DNA from: Thermodesulfobacterium hydrogeniphilum
GTDB lineage: Bacteria > Desulfobacterota > Thermodesulfobacteria > Thermodesulfobacteriales > Thermodesulfobacteriaceae
Length of the DNA: 64,000 nucleotides
Reading direction: 5' to 3'
Assembly (NCBI RefSeq): GCF_000746255.1
Contig: NZ_JQKW01000007.1
Coordinates: 62,001-126,000 of the forward strand
In this document: positions 42,933 through 52,158 of the stretch, one piece after another
How the letters are laid out: the number at the start of each line of letters is the position of its first letter
How positions within the stretch are numbered: the stretch's first letter is position 1
Position numbers and translations under genes: made by a program
The notes under the pieces: generated by a model
Database searches by the model: none
Told to the model about the DNA's origin: nothing
What the model saw: only the letters and a program-made list of their open reading frames with translations

Positions 42933-44171
42933 ATGTTTTTTATAAAGCCCGATTTATATTGGGAATTTTGGATAGCTTTGAAATATGTTTTTTCTCCAAA
43001 GAGAGAAAAATTTACAGGTATAATTTCATTAATTGCTATTATAGGTGTTACTTTAAGTGTAGGTGCTTTAACTGTAGTAAATGCAGTAATTACAGGATTT
43101 AAAGAAGCTGTAACAGAAAAAATTTTAAGTCTAAATCCACATTTAAGTATCAGTTTTAGAGATAAAGATCTTAAACCAAAGATTTTGAAGATAATAAAAA
43201 AAGAAATACCTAAGAAAGAAATAGTAAGTATTCAGGAAACTTCAGCTCTTCAGGGTCTACTTCTTCCTTATGGACAACCTGTAGGAATAATTTTAAAAGC
43301 TGTATCTATTGAGGATTTAAAAAAAGAAAAAGGGTTTAAAGAATTAAAAATAAATGAAGAGGCTCTAAAAAATCAATCTGATAATTCCCTGCCTGTAATA
43401 ATTGGAAAAAAATTGAAGGATAGATTAGGACTATTTTGGGGAGAAAAAATAACTTTTATGAGTGCTGAAGGAATTCATACTCCTTTTGGATTTTTTCCTA
43501 AAATAACTACTTTTAAAATTGTAGGATTTTTTGAAACAGGAGTATATGATTATGATTTGAACCTTGTTTTTACACCTTTATCTTCTTTTTTTAAAAAATT
43601 TAATCCTCAAAATTATTCTATAGAGATTAAACTGAAAGATCCTTTTAAATCAGAGATTTATAAAAAACGTATTGTGTCACATTTAGGTTTAGAAATCAAT
43701 ATATTTGATTGGCAGGAATGGAATAGAAATCTTTTTGCAGCTTTAAAAATGGAAAAAATGGGTTTATTTGTTGTATTGACTCTTATGATAATAGTTTCTC
43801 TTTTTAATATTATTGCTGCTATGACAATGCTTGTTTCAGAAAAGAAAATGGACATAGCTATTTTAAGATCCTTAGGGGTTTCTTCCCGAAGTATTTTAAA
43901 AATTTTTTTCTTTTGTGGAGTTATTTTGTCTTCTATAGGAGTAGGAATGGGGTTAATTTTGGGAAGTTCTTTATGTGTTTTCCTTTCTCATTATCCTATT
44001 ATAAAATTACCCAGTGAGGTTTATCCTGTGGAATATATGCCAGTATTTTTAAGGTTTTTAGATATTGTAATAATAAGCATGGTTGCTGTAATTATAAGCA
44101 TTTTAGCATGCTTGTATCCAGCTAAAAAAGCTTCAGAAATAATGCCTGCTGAAATTTTAAAACATGGATAA
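42933..44171 (+). CDS. lolC: Lipoprotein-releasing system membrane protein (LolC/LolE)
   Basis: 412 residues. An N-terminal transmembrane helix (about 28-55, ISLIAIIGVTLSVGALTVVN) is followed by a large periplasmic domain (about 55-270) and three C-terminal helices in an FtsX fold (LFVVLTLMIIVSLFNIIAAM; IFFFCGVILSSIGVGMGLIL; IVIISMVAVIISILACLYPA), ending KKASEIMPAEILK as in all LolC/E proteins. It extracts lipoproteins from the inner membrane with LolD. Only one such gene is here, so it may form a homodimer. It starts right after the lysS stop and overlaps lolD by 8 bp. MSAEGIHTPFG resembles the LolC-type hook region, weakly. Confidence 0.88.
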   Translation: MFFIKPDLYWEFWIALKYVFSPKREKFTGIISLIAIIGVTLSVGALTVVNAVITGFKEAVTEKILSLNPHLSISFRDKDLKPKILKIIKKEIPKKEIVSIQETSALQGLLLPYGQPVGIILKAVSIEDLKKEKGFKELKINEEALKNQSDNSLPVIIGKKLKDRLGLFWGEKITFMSAEGIHTPFGFFPKITTFKIVGFFETGVYDYDLNLVFTPLSSFFKKFNPQNYSIEIKLKDPFKSEIYKKRIVSHLGLEINIFDWQEWNRNLFAALKMEKMGLFVVLTLMIIVSLFNIIAAMTMLVSEKKMDIAILRSLGVSSRSILKIFFFCGVILSSIGVGMGLILGSSLCVFLSHYPIIKLPSEVYPVEYMPVFLRFLDIVIISMVAVIISILACLYPAKKASEIMPAEILKHG

Positions 44172-44856
44172 AGAAATTATTGTAGAGCTTAAAAACATTG
44201 CAAAAAGGTATTATAATCCTCAGGGTGAATTAGAAATTTTGAAAAAAATAGATTTACAGATTTTAAAAGGAGATAGAATTGCTATTTTGGGTCCTTCTGG
44301 AGTAGGGAAAACAACTTTACTTAATATTATAGGAACCCTGGATAAACCTACCTCTGGAGAGATTTATTATTTTGGTAAAGAACTTAATTGGGATAGAGAA
44401 GAAGATGTGTTGAAATTGAGAAGAGAAAAGATAGGATTTATTTTTCAGCTTCATTATTTAATTCCAGAATTTACAGTTATAGAGAATCTGATTTTACCAG
44501 GATTGATTTCTAAATGGAAAATAAAAGATTGTTTAAAAAGAGCTGAAGAAATACTGAACATCTTAAATTTATCTCAAAGAGCCCAACATAAACCCTATGC
44601 TCTTTCAGGAGGAGAAAGACAGAAAGTTGCTATTGGAAGAGCTATATTTTTAAATCCAGTTTTGTTATTGGCAGATGAACCTACAGGTAATTTAGATCCA
44701 GAAAGTGCAGAAGAAGTTGTAAATATATTTTTAAAAATAAACCAAACTTTTGGCACAACTATAGTAATGGTAACTCATAATTGGGAACTTGCTAAGAAAA
44801 TGAAAAGGAATTATTTGCTAAAAAATGGATTTTTGGTAAAATTGGAGAAAATATAA
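44164..44856 (+). CDS. lolD: Lipoprotein-releasing ABC ATPase LolD
   Basis: 230 residues, an ABC ATPase: Walker A GPSGVGKTTLLNI near residue 40, Q-loop FQLHYLIPEF near 98, signature ALSGGERQKVAIGRA near 145, Walker B LLLADEPTGNLDP near 166 and the H-loop VTHNWELA near 202. LDPESAEEV follows as in LolD/MacB-type ATPases. It overlaps lolC by 8 bp and precedes bamA by 21 bp, so transport and outer-membrane assembly genes are joined. It is cytoplasmic and membrane associated. Confidence 0.92.
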   Translation: MDKEIIVELKNIAKRYYNPQGELEILKKIDLQILKGDRIAILGPSGVGKTTLLNIIGTLDKPTSGEIYYFGKELNWDREEDVLKLRREKIGFIFQLHYLIPEFTVIENLILPGLISKWKIKDCLKRAEEILNILNLSQRAQHKPYALSGGERQKVAIGRAIFLNPVLLLADEPTGNLDPESAEEVVNIFLKINQTFGTTIVMVTHNWELAKKMKRNYLLKNGFLVKLEKI

Positions 44857-44877
44857 ATTTTATGGAGTTTTATAACT

Positions 44878-47526
44878 TTGAAAAAGTCCTTGTTTTATCT
44901 TTTAATAGTCTGGGCTTTCGTTAATTTAAATTTTTCTTTTGTTTTTGGAAAAGAGATAAAATTTCTTATTTACTCAACTCAGATTTTGGGGAATTCTTTT
45001 CAAAAAGATATACTTAATTTTTATTTAGAAAATTTGAGAAAATCAATTATTGAAGAGGGGATCTCCTTTGAAACCAAGTTTTTCTCTCCTACGGAAGCAC
45101 GAGCTTTGCTTAAAGCAGGAGCTTATGAAGCTATTGCAGAATTAAAAACAATAAATATAGATGATAAAATAAGTTTGGAATGGAAATTAATTTTACCAGA
45201 AAGAGAAAATCCCTATTATTTTAGTGTTTATGGAGATAAAGATAAAATAGATCAGCTTGTAAAAGAAACTGTCAATATTTTAAAAAGCCTTTTAGAAAAA
45301 AAAGAATTAGTAGAAAAAATTAGGATAAAAGGGAATCTTAGAATAGGAGAAGATCTCATTTTATCACATATAAGCACCAAACCAGGAGATATTCTGGATT
45401 ATAAAAAACTTGATCAAGATCTAAGGTCAATTTATAAAATGGGATATTTTGAAAATATTGAGATAAAGATAGATAAAGGTACCAAAGGTGCTATTGTAAC
45501 TTTTGAGGTTAAGGAAAATTCTTCAGTAAAAGAGGTTGTTTTTAAAGGAAATAAAGAAGTTAAAACAGAAGATTTAAAAAAGATTGTTAATATAGAGGAA
45601 GGGAAAATAGTTACTTCTAAAGATTTAGATAAGGCTCTTGAAAATATCAAGGCTTATTATGAGCAATTGGGTTATTCTGGAACAAAGGTTGTTATTACTT
45701 CTGAAAAGGTTTCTTCTGCTCAAATAAGATTAATATTTAATATAAAAGAAGGCAAAAAGAAGTATATAAAAAGAATAGAATTTGTAGGAAATAAAGCTTT
45801 TTCTGACAAAGAATTAAAAAGTCTTTTATCTATTTCAGAAAAAAGTATCTTTTCTCCAGTAAAAAAAATAGTTAAATATTTAAGGGCAATTGTTAATCCT
45901 GAACCTATTGCTGAACCAGGGGTTTATAATGTGGCTTTTCTTTACAGAGATCTGGGTAAAATAGAGACTTTTTATAAAAATCATGGCTATATAGATGTTA
46001 AAATAGGTGATCCTATTATTAAAGAAGAGCCTGATGGAGTTATTATAAAGATTCCTATAGATGAGGGCCCTCAATATAAAGTTGGAGAGATAAAAATTGA
46101 ACAAGATTTATTCCCAGAGGACAAGCTTTATAACAAAATAAGAACCTCTTCTGGAAAGGTTTTTAGTCTTAAGACTTTATTAGAGGATAAAAATATTCTT
46201 AATCATCTTTTTGCAGATTATGGATATGCCTATGTTAAAATAGATACAGATATTCAAAAAGATGTAGAACATAAATTGGTTAATGTTACTTTTAAAATAG
46301 ATAAAGGTCCGGTTGTTTATATAAATAGAATTGAGATAGAGGGAAATACCAAAACTCGCGATAAAGTAATTAGACGCCAAATTAGATTAGCAGAAGGATG
46401 GCCATATAGTGCCAGTAGATTAGAGGATAGCGAAATTAGATTAAGGCGACTTGGATTTTTTAAAGATTTAAAAATTGAGAAGGAAAAAGGTGCTAAAGAA
46501 AATGAATTAAATCTTAAAGTAAAAGTAAAAGAAATGCTTACAGGGACTTTCGGAATAGGAGGTGGTTATAGTTCTTATGATAAATTTATCATTATGTTTG
46601 ATATAACAGAAAGAAATTTTCTTGGAAAAGGGCAAAGGGTTAATTTATCTGGTAGACTTGGAACAAGATCAAGTAGATATTCAATAAATTTTTATGATCC
46701 CTATTTTAGAGATACACGTTATTCCTTGGGTTGGTCTTTATATAATTTTGAACTTGAGTATGATGATTTTACTAAGGATACCAAAGGTGGTTCTATAAGA
46801 ATAGGATATGATTTTACATCTTTACTTTCTGGTTATATAGGCTTTAGATACGATGATACTAAATTAAAAGATTTAAGTGATAATGTAGCGGAGATCATTT
46901 TAAAATCTAAAGATATAAATATAACTACTGCTTTTCAAAGTGGAATAGCCTATGATTCAAGAAATAGGTATTTTATGCCGACCAAAGGATGGTATCATAG
47001 ATTGGATTTGGAATATGCAGGAAAAATTTTGGGAGGAGAAAGCAATTATTTAAAAATTGAAGGAGAGCATAGTGTTTACATGCCTATTTATAAAAAATTA
47101 ATAGGGCATATAAGATTGGGATATGGGTATCTTACTGAGGGAGGAGCTCATAAAATACCTGTTTTTGAGAGGTTTTATTTAGGGGGTATAAATTCTGTAA
47201 GAGGCTATCAATATGGGGATATTTCTCCAAAAGATCCTGTTACAGATGATAAAATTGGTGGAACAAGAAAATTTTTTGTTCAAACAGAAGCTATTTTCCC
47301 TTTAATTGGAAGTATTAATTTAAATGGTGTGATTTTTTTTGACATGGGAAATGTATGGGATAAGAAGACAGGTTTTAAAAGTGCTGATTTAAGAAAAAGT
47401 ATAGGAATAGGACTGAGGTGGCTTTCTCCTTTTGGTCCTTTAAGAATAGAATGGGGATATAACATAGATAAAAAGCCAGGAGATGATTTAAGTAACTTTA
47501 ATTTCCAAATAGGTGGCCAGTTTTAA
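44878..47526 (+). CDS. bamA: Outer-membrane assembly factor BamA
   Basis: 882 residues, TTG start with GGAG 10 nt before it. Signal peptide of about 24 residues (NFSFVFGKE), then an unusually long N-terminal segment, then POTRA domains starting near residue 140 (KIRIKGNLRIGEDLILSHIS; EVVFKGNKEVKTEDLKKIV; YIKRIEFVGNKAFSDKELKS; VYINRIEIEGNTKTRDKVI) and a C-terminal beta-barrel with FERFYLGGINSVRGYQYGD (the VRGY loop) and a terminal SNFNFQIGGQF strand ending in Phe. It inserts barrel proteins. The first 120 residues look like an extra domain not typical of BamA. The gene ends the lysS-lol-bamA run. Confidence 0.92.
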   Translation: MKKSLFYLLIVWAFVNLNFSFVFGKEIKFLIYSTQILGNSFQKDILNFYLENLRKSIIEEGISFETKFFSPTEARALLKAGAYEAIAELKTINIDDKISLEWKLILPERENPYYFSVYGDKDKIDQLVKETVNILKSLLEKKELVEKIRIKGNLRIGEDLILSHISTKPGDILDYKKLDQDLRSIYKMGYFENIEIKIDKGTKGAIVTFEVKENSSVKEVVFKGNKEVKTEDLKKIVNIEEGKIVTSKDLDKALENIKAYYEQLGYSGTKVVITSEKVSSAQIRLIFNIKEGKKKYIKRIEFVGNKAFSDKELKSLLSISEKSIFSPVKKIVKYLRAIVNPEPIAEPGVYNVAFLYRDLGKIETFYKNHGYIDVKIGDPIIKEEPDGVIIKIPIDEGPQYKVGEIKIEQDLFPEDKLYNKIRTSSGKVFSLKTLLEDKNILNHLFADYGYAYVKIDTDIQKDVEHKLVNVTFKIDKGPVVYINRIEIEGNTKTRDKVIRRQIRLAEGWPYSASRLEDSEIRLRRLGFFKDLKIEKEKGAKENELNLKVKVKEMLTGTFGIGGGYSSYDKFIIMFDITERNFLGKGQRVNLSGRLGTRSSRYSINFYDPYFRDTRYSLGWSLYNFELEYDDFTKDTKGGSIRIGYDFTSLLSGYIGFRYDDTKLKDLSDNVAEIILKSKDINITTAFQSGIAYDSRNRYFMPTKGWYHRLDLEYAGKILGGESNYLKIEGEHSVYMPIYKKLIGHIRLGYGYLTEGGAHKIPVFERFYLGGINSVRGYQYGDISPKDPVTDDKIGGTRKFFVQTEAIFPLIGSINLNGVIFFDMGNVWDKKTGFKSADLRKSIGIGLRWLSPFGPLRIEWGYNIDKKPGDDLSNFNFQIGGQF

Positions 47527-47638
47527 TTTTTAATATCTAAAATTTAACACTGTCATAATTTTGACAAGGAAAAAATTTCCTTTATTTTAAATTCAAAATT
47601 TTTTCCATAAGCCAATATTTCTAAAATCCTTATCATTA

Positions 47639-47683
47639 CTAACCTTAATATTACCACTTACGAAGTGGTAATATTAAGGTTAG
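47639..47683. repeat. 21-bp perfect inverted repeat before the flagellar operon
   Basis: CTAACCTTAATATTACCACTT (47639-47659) and its exact complement (47663-47683) flank a 3-nt loop ACG. A TATAAT box (47685-47690) begins 1 bp after the right arm, so the palindrome covers the -35 region of a possible flgF promoter. It could be an operator, or the bamA terminator, although no U-tract follows. Confidence 0.6.
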
Positions 47684-47718
47684 GTATAATTTTTGATACT
47701 TAATAAATAGGAGGAAAA

Positions 47719-48483
47719 ATGAATGGAATAAAAATAAATCCCCAATTAGGTTTGCTTGAAGCTTTGGAAGCTGCCCAATTACTTGATAGAAAACTTACTG
47801 TTACTACCAATAATTTAGCTAATGTAGATACTCCGGGGTATAAAGAAGATAGGCTTGAGTTTAAAGAAGTTTTGATGAAAAAAATAGGACCTAAGTATAG
47901 AAGAATTTTTAAAGAAACTACCCCCTATATAAATTTTGAACAGGGGGAACTGGAACCTACTGGAAATCCATTACATTTTGCTATTGTAGGAGAAGGTTTT
48001 TTTAAAGTACAAACACCCAATGGAGTTGCCTATACCCGGGCAGGAAACTTTACTTTGGATAATCGCAGAAGATTAGTAACTCCTCGAGGTTATCCTGTAC
48101 TTGCTAATGGTGCTCCTATTATTATAGATCCTGGTATGGCTAAAGGCGGTCTTATTACTATGGAAAACTTAAGACTTCAGGTTTCTCCTGATGGAATCTT
48201 ATCCATAGATGGAACAGAAATAGGAAAAATTGATGTGGTTATCTTTGATAATTTAAATAAAATCAAAAAATTAGGAGAAAATCTTTATATTTCTAACGGA
48301 GCACATGAAGTACCTGCTACTAATTATGAAATAAAACAGGGGTTTATTGAAAAATCTAATGTTAATCCTATTAAAGAGATGGTTAATTTAATAGAAATTC
48401 ACAGAACATTTCAATCTATTCAAAAGTTTATTCAAGGTTGGGATGAAGCAACAGAGAGATTATTAAACACTGCTAATAGATAA
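47719..48483 (+). CDS. flgF: Flagellar basal-body rod protein FlgF
   Basis: 254 residues with the rod/hook motif NNLANVDTPGYKEDRLEF near residue 35, a D1 domain with GEGFFKVQTPNGVAYTRAGN near 90, and the C-terminal SNVNPIKEMVNLIEIHRTFQSI characteristic of FlgF/FlgG. It forms the proximal distal-rod part at the base of the hook. TAGGAGGAA precedes the ATG. It is the first gene of flgF-G-A-H-I-J-N-K-L, with a large palindrome just upstream. Confidence 0.9.
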   Translation: MNGIKINPQLGLLEALEAAQLLDRKLTVTTNNLANVDTPGYKEDRLEFKEVLMKKIGPKYRRIFKETTPYINFEQGELEPTGNPLHFAIVGEGFFKVQTPNGVAYTRAGNFTLDNRRRLVTPRGYPVLANGAPIIIDPGMAKGGLITMENLRLQVSPDGILSIDGTEIGKIDVVIFDNLNKIKKLGENLYISNGAHEVPATNYEIKQGFIEKSNVNPIKEMVNLIEIHRTFQSIQKFIQGWDEATERLLNTANR

Positions 48484-48494
48484 GGAGGTTAAAC

Positions 48495-49277
48495 ATGATA
48501 AGAGCCTTATGGAGTGCAGCAACAGGAATGCAAGGGCAGCAACTTCAATTGGATGTAATAGCTAATAACCTTGCTAATGTGAATACCCCGGGCTTTAAGA
48601 AAAGTAGAATAGATTTTGAAGATTTATTTTATCAGAACTTAAAATTAGCAGGAGCTTTAACTGCTGATGGAACCCAAGTTCCTGTAGGTATGCAAATAGG
48701 ATTAGGAGTTAGACCTGTAGCAGTATCAAAAATATTTACTCAAGGAGAATATCAACAAACTAATCAGGAACTTGATTGGGCTATAGAAGGAAGAGGGTTT
48801 TTTAAAGTTATAATGGGAGGAGAAGAATATTATACAAGAGCCGGTAATTTTAAAATTGACAGGGATGGATATATTGTTACTCCCGATGGAGCGAGGCTCC
48901 AACCAGAATTTGCAGTTCCTCAAGGTACTGTAAGAATTGAAGTCACTCCAGATGGGATTATTACAGCTCTTGGTCCTAATGGAGAAACTTTGGCTCAGGC
49001 TCAGCTCACTTTATATGATTTTCCAAATCCTGCAGGACTTTATGCTGTGGGAAGAAATTTATTTAGAGCAACTGATGCTGCTGGCGATGTTATTGAAGGT
49101 AATCCAGGACAAAATGGCTTTGGAACCATTGCTCAAGGGTATTTAGAAATGTCCAATGTAGATATAGTAGAAGAAATGGTAAAAATGATTATTACTCAAA
49201 GGGCTTATGAATCTAATTCTAAAGGCGTTCTTACAGCAGATCAACTTTTGGAAATGGCAAATAATCTAAAAAGATAG
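48495..49277 (+). CDS. flgG: Flagellar distal rod protein FlgG
   Basis: 260 residues. MIRALWSAATGMQGQQ, LDVIANNLANVNTPGFKKSR, and the C-terminal GYLEMSNVDIVEEMVKMI and RAYESNSKGV are FlgG hallmarks. It polymerises into the drive-shaft rod. AAGGAGGTTAAAC is a strong ribosome site 11 bp after flgF. FlgA follows by 12 bp. Confidence 0.95.
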   Translation: MIRALWSAATGMQGQQLQLDVIANNLANVNTPGFKKSRIDFEDLFYQNLKLAGALTADGTQVPVGMQIGLGVRPVAVSKIFTQGEYQQTNQELDWAIEGRGFFKVIMGGEEYYTRAGNFKIDRDGYIVTPDGARLQPEFAVPQGTVRIEVTPDGIITALGPNGETLAQAQLTLYDFPNPAGLYAVGRNLFRATDAAGDVIEGNPGQNGFGTIAQGYLEMSNVDIVEEMVKMIITQRAYESNSKGVLTADQLLEMANNLKR

Positions 49278-49289
49278 GAGTTTTAAGAA

Positions 49290-49994
49290 ATGCTCAGGCT
49301 ATTAGTTTTAATTTTTATAACTTTCCTTTTTATTCCGAGCTATTCAAAGGCAGAAAAATTTTACACTTATAAAGATTTTAAAAATATATTTTTAACAAAA
49401 ATAAAAAAAGAACTTAATTGGGTAAAAGGAGGTAAAATAATTCTTCAACAGTTTAGAATAGAACCAGAGAATATACAAATTCCTAAAAGTGCAATCTATA
49501 AGATTAAATTTTTTTCTTCTCCTCATATAGGTTCTAATTTTATGGTGATAGCTTTTTATAAAAATAGCAAAAAAATTGGTATTGTTAGACTTTGGGGGTA
49601 TGTAGAGGCTGAAGTTCCAGTGGTTGTGATAACAAAACCTTTAAATAACAAAGATATTATTACAAAAGAAGATGTAGTTTTAAAACTTAAGCCCCTTTCA
49701 AGATTGCCTCAGGATGTAATTACAGATAAAACAGAAGCTATAGGTAAACAGACTAAAATGAGTTTAAAACCAGGAACAATTTTAAGAAAATCTTATATAG
49801 ACCTTCCTATTTTAGTAAAAATAAATCAGGAAATAGATATTATAGCAAGAGGTAAATACTTTGTGGTTAAAGCTAAAGGAAAAGCCTTGCAAAACGGAAG
49901 AAAAGGAGATGTTATAAAGGTAAAAAATTTAAGCAGTAGAAAAATTATATGGGCTAAAGTAATTTCTCCAGAAGAAGTGGAGGTAAATTTTTAA
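49290..49994 (+). CDS. flgA: Flagellar P-ring chaperone FlgA
   Basis: 234 residues, with a signal peptide (about 1-20, ending YSKAE). The C-terminal SAF/FlgA domain begins near residue 112 (PVVVITKPLNNKDIITKEDV) and contains GKQTKMSLKPGTILRKSYID and the closing VKVKNLSSRKIIWAKVISPE-type motif that helps FlgI assemble into the P-ring. It ends 1 bp into flgH. Located in the periplasm. The first half is divergent, as usual. Confidence 0.85.
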   Translation: MLRLLVLIFITFLFIPSYSKAEKFYTYKDFKNIFLTKIKKELNWVKGGKIILQQFRIEPENIQIPKSAIYKIKFFSSPHIGSNFMVIAFYKNSKKIGIVRLWGYVEAEVPVVVITKPLNNKDIITKEDVVLKLKPLSRLPQDVITDKTEAIGKQTKMSLKPGTILRKSYIDLPILVKINQEIDIIARGKYFVVKAKGKALQNGRKGDVIKVKNLSSRKIIWAKVISPEEVEVNF

Positions 49995-50692
49995 TGAAGG
50001 GAAAATTTTTCCTATTGACTTTAGTATTTTTAATTCTTTGTGGATGTTGGGAATTTAATCCTAAAACACCTCCTTCACCTCCGCCTCCACCCAAGGTCTC
50101 TATTCCTGTAGAGGAAAGTCATTATTTAACAAAGGGCTCCCTTTATAAAGAAAATAAATTTTTATATGCTTATACTGATAAAAGAGCAAGATATGTAGGG
50201 GATATTCTTACTGTAAAAATTGTAGAAAATTATCAGAGTTCTACTACTGTTAGTCAAAAGAGTAGTAAAAGCAGTTCTTCTTCAGCAGGAATTGGAGCCT
50301 TCTTAGGATATGAAAATAAAATTAATAAAATTTTCCCTAATGCTAATTCTTCTAAACTTTTTGAGGGTTCTATGAGTTCTTCTACCTCTGGTCAGGGACA
50401 AATTTCTATGCAAAGCAAAATTATAGCTACTATAAGTGCCAGAGTAATAAAAGTATTACCAAATGGAAATTTAGTTATTCAAGGAGTAAGAACTATAAAG
50501 AGAAATAGAGATTTGGAATATATAACTATTACAGGAATTGTAAGACCAGAAGATATTGCTCCTGATAATTCTATTCTTTCAACACAAATTTCAGATGCCT
50601 ATATAGAGTATAGTGGAAAGGGGCCGAATAGTGAGGCTACCAGTGGAGCAGGTGTTATTACAAGACTTTTACAACTATTTTGGCTGTTTTAG
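49994..50692 (+). CDS. flgH: Flagellar L-ring protein FlgH
   Basis: 232 residues, a lipoprotein: the signal FLLTLVFLILCGC with the lipobox Cys near residue 17, then a proline-rich spacer (TPPSPPPPPKVS). RARYVGDILTVKIVENYQSS and VIKVLPNGNLVIQGVRTIK match FlgH, and EYITITGIVRPEDIAPDNSI, then ISDAYIEYSGKG, confirm it. It forms the outer-membrane L-ring bushing. It overlaps flgA by 1 bp. Confidence 0.93.
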   Translation: MKGKFFLLTLVFLILCGCWEFNPKTPPSPPPPPKVSIPVEESHYLTKGSLYKENKFLYAYTDKRARYVGDILTVKIVENYQSSTTVSQKSSKSSSSSAGIGAFLGYENKINKIFPNANSSKLFEGSMSSSTSGQGQISMQSKIIATISARVIKVLPNGNLVIQGVRTIKRNRDLEYITITGIVRPEDIAPDNSILSTQISDAYIEYSGKGPNSEATSGAGVITRLLQLFWLF

Positions 50693-50702
50693 AGGGGTAA
50701 TT

Positions 50703-51797
50703 ATGAAAAGGGCTATATTAATGATGATAATATTTTTAATAATAACAAACCAGGCTTTTGCTGTGAGACTTAAAGATATCATGGATATAGAGGGAGTAAG
50801 AGGAAATTATTTAGTAGGCTATGGTTTGGTAGTAGGGCTTAAACAAACAGGAGATGGTGATCAGACCAAATTTACAGTTCAATCCATAGTGAATATGCTG
50901 GAAAGATTTGGAATAGTAGTTCCCAAGGCACAGGTAAAGCTTAAAAACGTAGCAGCAGTAATGGTAACAGCCTATTTGCCACCTTATGTTAAACCTGGTC
51001 AAAAAATTGATGTAGAGGTTTCAACTATAGGAGATGCCAAAAGTCTTCAAGGAGGAACTTTACTTATGACACCTTTGAGAGGTCCTGATGGAAAGGTTTA
51101 TGCTATAGCTCAAGGACCGGTTTCTATAGGTGGTTTTGGAGCACGGGGTGCAGGTGCTCAAGCTCAAGTTAATCACCTTACCGCTGGTAAAATTCCTAAT
51201 GGAGCTATTGTAGAAAGAGAAGTTCCAATGGAAAATTTAAATAATTTAAATGTTATTAATATTTCTTTAAGAACAGATGATTTCACTACAACTTCTCAAA
51301 TTGTAGATACCATTAATTCATATCTTAGAGGTAATTATGCCAAAGCTTTGGATCTTAGAAATATAGCATTAAGAGTACCGCCGGCTTATAAAAATAAAGT
51401 GGTTCAACTTCTTGGAGAAATCGGAGATCTGGAAGTAATACCAGATAGTCCTGCTAAGGTAGTGATAGATGAGAAGACTGGAACAGTAATAATAGGAGAA
51501 AATGTGAGAATTTCTAAGGTTGCTGTAGCTCATGGAAATCTCAGTGTAGAAATAAAAGAAACGCCAGAGGTATACCAACCTTATCCTTTATCTCCTGGTC
51601 AAACTGCGATAGTACCCAGAACACAGATTAAAGCCAAAGAACAAAAGGCTAAACTCGTTATTTTAGAAGAAGGAGCCACTTTGGGAGAACTGGTAAGAGC
51701 TTTAAATGCTGTTGGAGCTACAGCAAGAGATCTTATTGCAATACTCCAAGCTCTAAAAGCAGCTGGTGCTTTACATGCAGAATTAATAATTATTTAA
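50703..51797 (+). CDS. flgI: Flagellar P-ring protein FlgI
   Basis: 364 residues from the ATG at 50703, where AGAGGGGTAATT supplies the ribosome site; a frame from 50613 would overlap flgH. Signal peptide of about 20 residues (IITNQAFAVRL). Family motifs: VRGNYLVGYGLVVGLKQTGD near residue 35, VTAYLPPYVKPGQKIDVEVS near 90, GGTLLMTPLRGPDGKVYA near 118 and the C-terminal LGELVRALNAVGATARDLIAI. It makes the periplasmic P-ring with FlgA help. The length is usual. Confidence 0.95.
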   Translation: MKRAILMMIIFLIITNQAFAVRLKDIMDIEGVRGNYLVGYGLVVGLKQTGDGDQTKFTVQSIVNMLERFGIVVPKAQVKLKNVAAVMVTAYLPPYVKPGQKIDVEVSTIGDAKSLQGGTLLMTPLRGPDGKVYAIAQGPVSIGGFGARGAGAQAQVNHLTAGKIPNGAIVEREVPMENLNNLNVINISLRTDDFTTTSQIVDTINSYLRGNYAKALDLRNIALRVPPAYKNKVVQLLGEIGDLEVIPDSPAKVVIDEKTGTVIIGENVRISKVAVAHGNLSVEIKETPEVYQPYPLSPGQTAIVPRTQIKAKEQKAKLVILEEGATLGELVRALNAVGATARDLIAILQALKAAGALHAELIII

Positions 51798-51808
51798 GGT
51801 GAGATAAA

Positions 51809-52138
51809 ATGAAAGATTATGTGATTTATTATACAAATTTAAATCAACTTATAACTTTAAGTAAAAAAAATCCCAAAAAAGCTTTAAAAGAAGTTTGTGA
51901 TGAGTTTGAATCTTTAATATGGTATGAAATTCTAAAAAAAATGGAGAATTCGGTTTTAAAAAGTGATTTGTTTCCTGAGACTTTGGAAAAGAAATTTTAT
52001 CAAGATTATCTTTATCAGGAAATTGCTCGCTCTATATCCGGCCATCCAGGAAGTTTAGGAGACTACTTGTATAAAAGTTTTTTAAAAAGCAATTATTTTA
52101 AAAATTTTAAGAAAGTTATTAATTCATCCGATAAATAA
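51809..52138 (+). CDS. flgJ: Rod-binding protein FlgJ, N-terminal domain form
   Basis: 109 residues with the rod-binding region ALKEVCDEFESLIWYEIL near residue 27, LKKMENSVLKSDLFPE-like, and DYLYQEIARSISGHPGSLGD near 70, the conserved FlgJ pattern. It lacks the C-terminal muramidase domain of enteric FlgJ, as is common in many phyla, so wall cleavage must come from another enzyme. Spacing of 11 bp from flgI and 20 bp to the flgN-like gene. Confidence 0.82.
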   Translation: MKDYVIYYTNLNQLITLSKKNPKKALKEVCDEFESLIWYEILKKMENSVLKSDLFPETLEKKFYQDYLYQEIARSISGHPGSLGDYLYKSFLKSNYFKNFKKVINSSDK

Positions 52139-52158
52139 TATAAGGAGGGTAATTTTTT

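Noticed and set aside
47640-47683. TAATATTAC inside the large palindrome, identical to the geminivirus origin nonanucleotide
   Set aside because: In geminiviruses it sits in the loop of a GC-rich stem; here it is in the stem, in AT-rich DNA, with no Rep-like gene. Chance.
48937-49146. Frame inside flgG in +1 phase (69 codons)
   Set aside because: Shadow of flgG codon bias; no ribosome site or homologous features.
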